From: Reticulascus tulasneorum | Taxonomy: Eukaryota > Ascomycota > Sordariomycetes > Glomerellales > Reticulascaceae | Length of the DNA: 64,000 nucleotides | Reading direction: 5' to 3' | NCBI GenBank assembly: GCA_001557505.1 | Contig: LSAX01000007.1 | Coordinates: 1,798,001 to 1,862,000, forward strand | Shown: positions 58,401 through 64,000 of the stretch, one piece after another | Numbering within the stretch: position 1 is the first letter of the stretch | How the letters are laid out: every line of letters starts with the position of its first letter | Notes under the pieces: generated by a model | Told to the model about the DNA's origin: nothing | The model's input: only the letters and a program-made list of their open reading frames with translations | The model's database searches: none | Made by a program: the position numbers and the translations under genes

Positions 58401-60708
58401 GTGGAGGCAAAAATAGCTACGCACCCACGTAAGGTGCACAGCATGTTCGGCCATACGGATCCTTTTAGAAAGTAGTTCCCCGTACCGACGAGTGGTGGTG
58501 TTCGTTGTCGTCCTCGTGATTCCAAGCGGGGTGGGGAGAGTGCTCGCTGCCGGTTTCTGGCAAAAACCAACCCCAAATCAAACCAACAGTCATTGTTCTC
58601 ATCCATCAGTGGCGGCGGCGTCGTGTTTCGAGGGATTGTCCGAAAAGGAAATCGGAAGGGCCTTTCAATTTTTTACTTGTCTGGCGGCCCGGGGGGGGGG
58701 GGGGGAGGCATCTTTAGCCAGGGGGGTTTCTCCCATGCCAGCCAGAGACGTCATTGCCAGGATCATTTTGCATGTCGAGCCCCATCACCAATAACCAACT
58801 AACCAAACCCACTGACGAACCTGCCTTGCTTGGAATCCTCCACCATCATCACCCGCGACTCAGAAAGAGGGTCCAGATAATCCCACTACTAGGTCGAGGT
58901 AGTGAGTGGGCGGCAGTAGCACCGAAGTACCTTATTAGCGGTGGTCATAATTAGTAGGCGGCCGTTTAACTGCCCACCTAAAGTTAAGTGGTTTTTTGAC
59001 GTGCAGCGTCTGTGTCCCCACCCATCCAAGGAATTTCCCACACCAAAGCTGGGCGAAAAACTTAACGAGCTTCCCGCACCCTTCGTGCATGCTGCACTGC
59101 TGCACCCGTCGAGAGGGAGGAAAGAAGAAGAAGCACAGAATAATTAATCTTCATTGCATGTGCCGCTCCGCCCGTTTCTTCCTGCAGAGCCTCAGAGCGA
59201 AACAAATCCCGAAACAAAACAAAAAAAAAAAGAACGAAGGGAACCTAAGTTTGCCGGGATCTGCAACCAACCGAACCGGCATCGATCGAACGAATCGTCT
59301 TCTTCCAGGTCCCAAGAAACGCAAGTACAGTACATACATACATACCTTACGGGGTGGAGCAAGTACGGTGTTCAGTTGGGGTGGTTTGCTACCTAGGTAC
59401 CCTGATTTTGTTGCGACAAACTACTTATTTCTTCTCGTCCGAACACCCATTTCCGAACGACCACCCACCACAACCATCACCTATAGGCAACTCCAGCTTT
59501 GCACACGAATTACGGCTGACTTTCCGGCTCGCACATTTTGATGGGCTGCAGAGCGAGCAGGCAGACACGCCACTGCTTTTGTTGAAGGAGTACGGGAAGT
59601 ACGAGCGAAGTACGAGAAGTAACGGCAAACCAAACTCTACCGGACTATTCAAGCCGGCACGACATCACCATCCCCACCGCGCAGCACAAGTGCATCCCTA
59701 GCCAGCCTTGTTACGGAGGGACGAACAGCATCTGCCCGGTTGGCTCTCTAAACGTTTTTTTTCTTCTTCAACCACCCGCTGTTCAGCCGACGACGAGTCA
59801 CTGCTTTTACGAGTACACTCTTTGCGCCTTTCTTCCGTGAAGGCGCACCGCTCTCGCTCTCTCGCCGACTCACCCATCACAACTAACGTGGACATACGTA
59901 CGTTACGACCACCCCCCGCGCAACATCCTCTGCCCGCCCGTCGCATCCGTCAGATACCTCTGCGGCCGCCCCGCGCTTCTTACTCTTCGCCTTCTTAAAG
60001 AGGCAAAAAGAAATACATTCAGAGGCCAATTGCAGGTACGAGAAGAGAAATTTCGTCTTGCTATGACTGGTAGAAAGGATCTTGCTGCACGAACAAAACA
60101 AACCACCCGACCAGGATTGCTAAGCTGACTCGCTGACGTTGTAGCACCTGCTTCCAAGCCCAACCAAGGCCACCCAGACCACCCAAACCACCACCAAAAT
60201 AACCCCTGTGCTTACTGGGACCCCGCGATTCCCAATCCCGAGCTTTCCATCGTCACCATCCGCCCTACCAACCCCTACGGATCTCTAGGTACGAATCCCT
60301 ACCTACCTTACTTGCCTACCTTGCCCACCTACTACCTTGTGGACATAGTGTACGCAAGGGTGGTGGTAGTACTAGGGATACCTGGGAGGTAGCACGTACT
60401 AACTGTACTTGCAGAGATACCATACCTGGGTCCCCCCCCCCTGGCTGACCTGACCCTCGAACCTTCGAACGAAGAGAGACGGTCGCAATTAATAAATTAA
60501 AAAAAGGCCGACCTCACGTGGCTTCTTGGCTTCCCGTCCCGCTTCGCAAATACCTTTCGCATCGCCTTATCCGTCTTCGAACCCCTCCTTCTTTCTCAAA
60601 GCCCATCTCCTCCTCAATTAAATCGAACTCTTGGGACATCCGATCACATCTTCAAAAAGGAGTCGAAATTCGAAAGTGGGCTATTGAGCCTGGCTCTTGG
60701 ACGCCATC
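55406..60708. other. 5.3-kb gene-poor region upstream of the disordered-protein gene
   Basis: No gene is supported. Open frames are short and without recognisable features. There is a run of 15 G at 58691-58705, a short ACAT microsatellite near 59331-59344 and A-rich and C/T-rich tracts from about 59000 onward. The right half probably includes the promoter and a long 5' leader of the gene starting at 60709. Confidence 0.45.
58691..58705 (+). repeat. Poly-G tract (15 bases)
   Basis: This is an uninterrupted run of 15 G. It is a homopolymer prone to sequencing and replication slippage, and its exact length is uncertain. Confidence 0.85.
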
Positions 60709-63655
60709 ATGGACCCGCGCTATCCAGCTCGATACCGGCCAAGGTCGCCGACGTACAACCCCGCGAGGGCGTCACTACCCGCTAGCGTTGGGTATACGTC
60801 AATGTATGGAGGGGATATCCAGATTTTGCCTACATCCACGAGATACAACACCGCGCCAATACCTAGAGGACATTATTCTTCTGCCGCCCCTCCGCCGACC
60901 ACCACCACCACTTACGCCGTTTCGAAGGATCCTCTTACGCGGGGCTCCAGTCTCAGAGAAGTCAGCCGCAACCGACGCTCCTCGACACTTGATTCCACTG
61001 CTCCCAGACCCGTTATTGTCACCACAACTCAGGGTCGCCCTCATGTCAGCGGCTCGTCGCATGCGACATCCAGCGCTAGAACCGGCAGTCCCGTTCGCGA
61101 CGAATATCGCTCTAGCGAGGGGCAATTCTTCACGCAACCCGCCTCTTCCATACGTTCCAGGAGCCACCAGCGCGGGGGCTCTTACAGCGCAACGCTGGAC
61201 AATGACGATTTTTCCCGTTTAAGAGAAAGAACCGGCGATCCGATATTGAGCCCGAGATCGGATCCATACAGAGCCTCCCGGCCATCGGTCATCTACTCCA
61301 ATCCTCCCCGTCACAATTCGGTCCCCATGGACTACGGCGGCGAATATGAGTACACCACCCCTAGCGATCTGGCGAGGTATGATTTGGATCATAACCGTCC
61401 CCCCTCCAGATCCCGCAGGCGAGACAGCTTCGATCGCGGCTACTATAGGCCAAGCGTTAATGTCACCACCGAGCTGCCGAGAACCTACAACACCACTAAC
61501 GCTGCTCGAGGATATGAATCCCGAGGAGGCCCTCCACCCACCACCTGGGGGCTTAATAAGATCCAGCAGAATCCCACCGGCGGTATCTACGATCCCTCGC
61601 AGCTTCAGATGCCTATTCCGCCAGCTGTCCCTCCTGCGCCACCAAACCTCCAACTTCCCGGAAGCCCCAAGGATCGACGAGGCTCAGGGCCTTCGTCTCT
61701 AGATGTGGCCGCGACCTCAATCGCTGAGCCACGAACCTCAAGAAGGCGCCCGGTATCTGTGTATCAGGAAGGTGCCGCCCCGCGATCTAGCCACCACGAC
61801 GAATATTATCGTAGCCGCGAGGACGACAGGACTCAGAGGCAGGTCAAGGATCTCGAGCGCGAATATCCTCCGAGCCAAGACCGCGACTACTTCCAAGATG
61901 ACGTAACATCCAGAGGTTTTGGTATTCGTACCGACTCTGCTCCTGTTGGCGGTTTTGACGAGCGGCGTGAAGCACGGCGAGAGTCTCGGAGGGAGCAGCC
62001 AGACTCGAAGCGAAGTTCCGATGAAGAACTCAAACGCATTAGCAGCCGTGACGATGAGAAGGATCGTAAGAAGGGCCGAGAAACCGGTCGAAGAGACGAA
62101 AAGGAGAAGGATGTTCGAGAACGTCGGGCCAGCAGCAATGATGACGACCCGGAGAAGAAGAGGTTCCGCGACAAAGTCACCACTGGCCTTGGAATCGCAG
62201 CAACAGCCATTGGCCTCGGACAGGTCATCAAGGATAAGGACGAAAAGCCTGAAAGGGCTGACAAGGAGTCCAAGCGGCGTAGTGTCGATATAGAGCCAGT
62301 AAGGGACGAGGAGGATCCTGCTGGCCGAGCCGCCGATCGTCGTCAGTCTCGGGATGTTGATGGCTCGAGAGACCGTGGAGATCGGCAACCGGTGATCGTG
62401 GAGACACGCAAGATCGCTGCCGAGCCAAAGGACGAACCCGAGGCTCGTGATCGGAATCGCCGTGATGCGGAGGCAAGGTTGGCGGGCGACAGTCCCAGGG
62501 ACGGATCTCCTGAGGACAACGATAAGCCTAAACCGCGTAGGCGGCGACCGTCGATCGCATTTAATCCCACCAACCCGGACGATATTAACGACTTGAAGGA
62601 ACAGCTGGCAGCCATGAACACATCTGACAAGCCAAGAGAGAAGCCGAAGGCTACCATTATTGAGCCACCAAGAGAATTCCAAGACTCTCGTACCCCATCA
62701 CCCAGAAAAGACCCCGTCTTCACGACCAGCGAGTCGACCATGGCGTCTTCCAGGGATGAACCAAGAGGTCGTGAACTGAGCATGCCCATGCCAGACGAAA
62801 AGCAAGTCAGAGTTGTCTCGCCGCCCCGCGATAAGAATGATGCCAAACCGTTGAAGGGCATTCTCAAGCAACCTAAGCCTCAGTTCCCGGAGGTGGCGAA
62901 CCCGATCCGCGAAGGTGTAGCGCCACACAAGGATGATAAAAAGCTAAAGGAGGCGCCCCCTGGTGCACGGTGGACAAAGGTCAGTCGGAAGATTGTCAAC
63001 CCAGAAGCATTGACAATCGGGAAGGAACGCTTTGAGGTCCGGGATGATTTCGTCATTGTTCTGCGAGTACTTAGCAAGGAGGAGATCCAGGCATATGCTG
63101 CTGCTACGCAGACATTGCGAGGTTAGTATTTTGTTTCCGTTCTGAGATTTTCTAGCTTCCTTTCCCTTTGAACTCTGCCATGAGCGCCATCCTCGTCAGC
63201 GGAGCTCCCTTGCGGAACGCTGTTGTTCGAGCCTTCAGTCCCAAACCTATACCATTCCATCATCTCGCTTTGTTTCATGAAGAAGCTCGACTAGCAGTTT
63301 GTGAGCCAAGCTAACATCGCATACAGAACGTCGGCGTGAAGAATCTGGAAAGGATCGTGATCGAGACACGGATCGTGGGCGAGACCGAGGTGATCGTGAG
63401 CGGGATGAGCCTGACGAGAGGCGAAGAGCTCATCGCCACCACAGACGAGACGACGAAGATGACGACAGATATGAGGAAGAACGTGAACGGGAAAAGGAAA
63501 GGGAGCGAGAGAAAGAGCGCAGTGAGCGGCACAGAAGGCGGAGGCGGGACGAAGACGAAGACGAAGATGAGGTGCGAAGACGAGAAGACCCACATCACCA
63601 CCACCATCATCACCACCGAGACCGCGATCGAGAATCCCTGGCGATCGAAGGTTGA
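60709..63655 (+). CDS. Large disordered, charge-rich protein with conserved C-terminal domain
   Basis: Two exons (60709-63121, 63327-63655) join in phase across a 205-nt intron (GTTAGT donor, CTAAC branch) and give 913 residues. The N-terminal half is Arg/Ser/Pro/Tyr-rich and disordered. The middle is dominated by Arg, Asp, Glu and Lys, with a short apolar stretch (TTGLGIAATAIGLGQVI). A compact conserved-looking segment follows (ARWTKVSRKIVNPEAL, FEVRDDFVIVLRVLSKEEI), possibly the fungal DUF8035 type, which I recall only loosely. The second exon adds about 109 residues almost entirely of Arg, Asp, Glu, Lys and His, ending with a run of eight His and then LAIEG. No enzyme motif is present. Mixed-charge RD/RE-rich tails occur in RNA-processing and scaffold proteins, so a nuclear or cortical scaffold role is conceivable but unproven. 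Confidence 0.8.
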
Positions 63656-64000
63656 GTGAAGCTGGATCCCATTGTCGATACAAAGTCAAAACACGAATAT
63701 GTGTCTGATTTAATTGCCTTATATTTTTTTAAAAAGTTTGCGAGAACAGCGTTGCTCTTGTATCCGGCGTTGGAGATATCTTTTCTTTTTGGGAGTCTCT
63801 GCTAAGGACCAAAGCTACCATGTTTGTAAAGAATCTAGAAGCGTCTGAATGGATATTTAATGTGCCCGGACAAACCTCCCGTGCCTTGCCGGCATACGTT
63901 GTTCAACGAGTGCGACACAGTGATACCGTGCTGTTGCTCTGCATGGTGTTGCAGATAGCCACAACAGAATGGTAGAACTATTTCCATTCTGTCTTGGATG
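63656..64000. other. 3' flank of the disordered-protein gene
   Basis: This is the A/T-rich 3' flank, up to the window end. No gene is seen. Confidence 0.5.

Noticed and set aside
61738..62682. 314-residue minus-strand open frame
   Set aside because: It is antisense to the charged region of the 60709 gene; long antisense frames are common opposite RD/RE-rich sequence.

Overview
The window is nuclear DNA of a filamentous ascomycete (Pezizomycotina). Most genes are split by short introns (mostly 49-90 nt, GT-AG) with CTAAC-type branch sites. The presence of HEX-1, the Woronin-body protein restricted to this group, supports the assignment. The species cannot be named. I joined 13 protein-coding genes exon by exon from splice sites and reading phase. 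I saw no tRNA, rRNA, CRISPR array or intact transposon.

Left region (1-11 kb): a divergent pair of secreted chitin-related genes sharing a 2.2-kb promoter region. On the minus strand is a 716-residue protein with LysM and CBM18 modules and no catalytic domain. On the plus strand is a 13-exon, 1265-residue GH18 chitinase of the killer-toxin-like (subgroup C) type with a long cysteine-rich and uncharacterised C-terminus. An 85-bp imperfect direct repeat lies outside each end of this pair.

Middle-left (11.7-28 kb): housekeeping genes. These are KOG1/Raptor (TORC1), a small hydrophilic stress-type protein, and VMS1 (release factor of ribosome quality control). A 5.5-kb gene-poor stretch follows, leading into a GPI-anchored MAD1-type adhesin with a CFEM-like domain that has seven of the usual eight cysteines.

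Middle (28.9-44.4 kb): accessory genes. These are a NACHT-type NLR, a CYP51A-like sterol 14-alpha-demethylase, a 1895-residue secreted protein with three WSC domains and an array of eight Apple/PAN-like units, and a secreted type-B carboxylesterase.

Right (45.5-64 kb): RQC2/NEMF (the second ribosome-quality-control factor in the window), HEX-1 with an in-frame upstream extension, a bleomycin hydrolase-type cysteine protease, a 5.3-kb gene-poor stretch, and a 913-residue largely disordered charged protein whose last exon is Arg/Asp/Glu/His-rich. Cell-surface and environment-facing genes alternate with conserved growth and translation-surveillance genes. The most unusual parts are the repeat-flanked LysM/chitinase locus, the WSC-Apple giant protein and the NLR/CYP51A neighbourhood.
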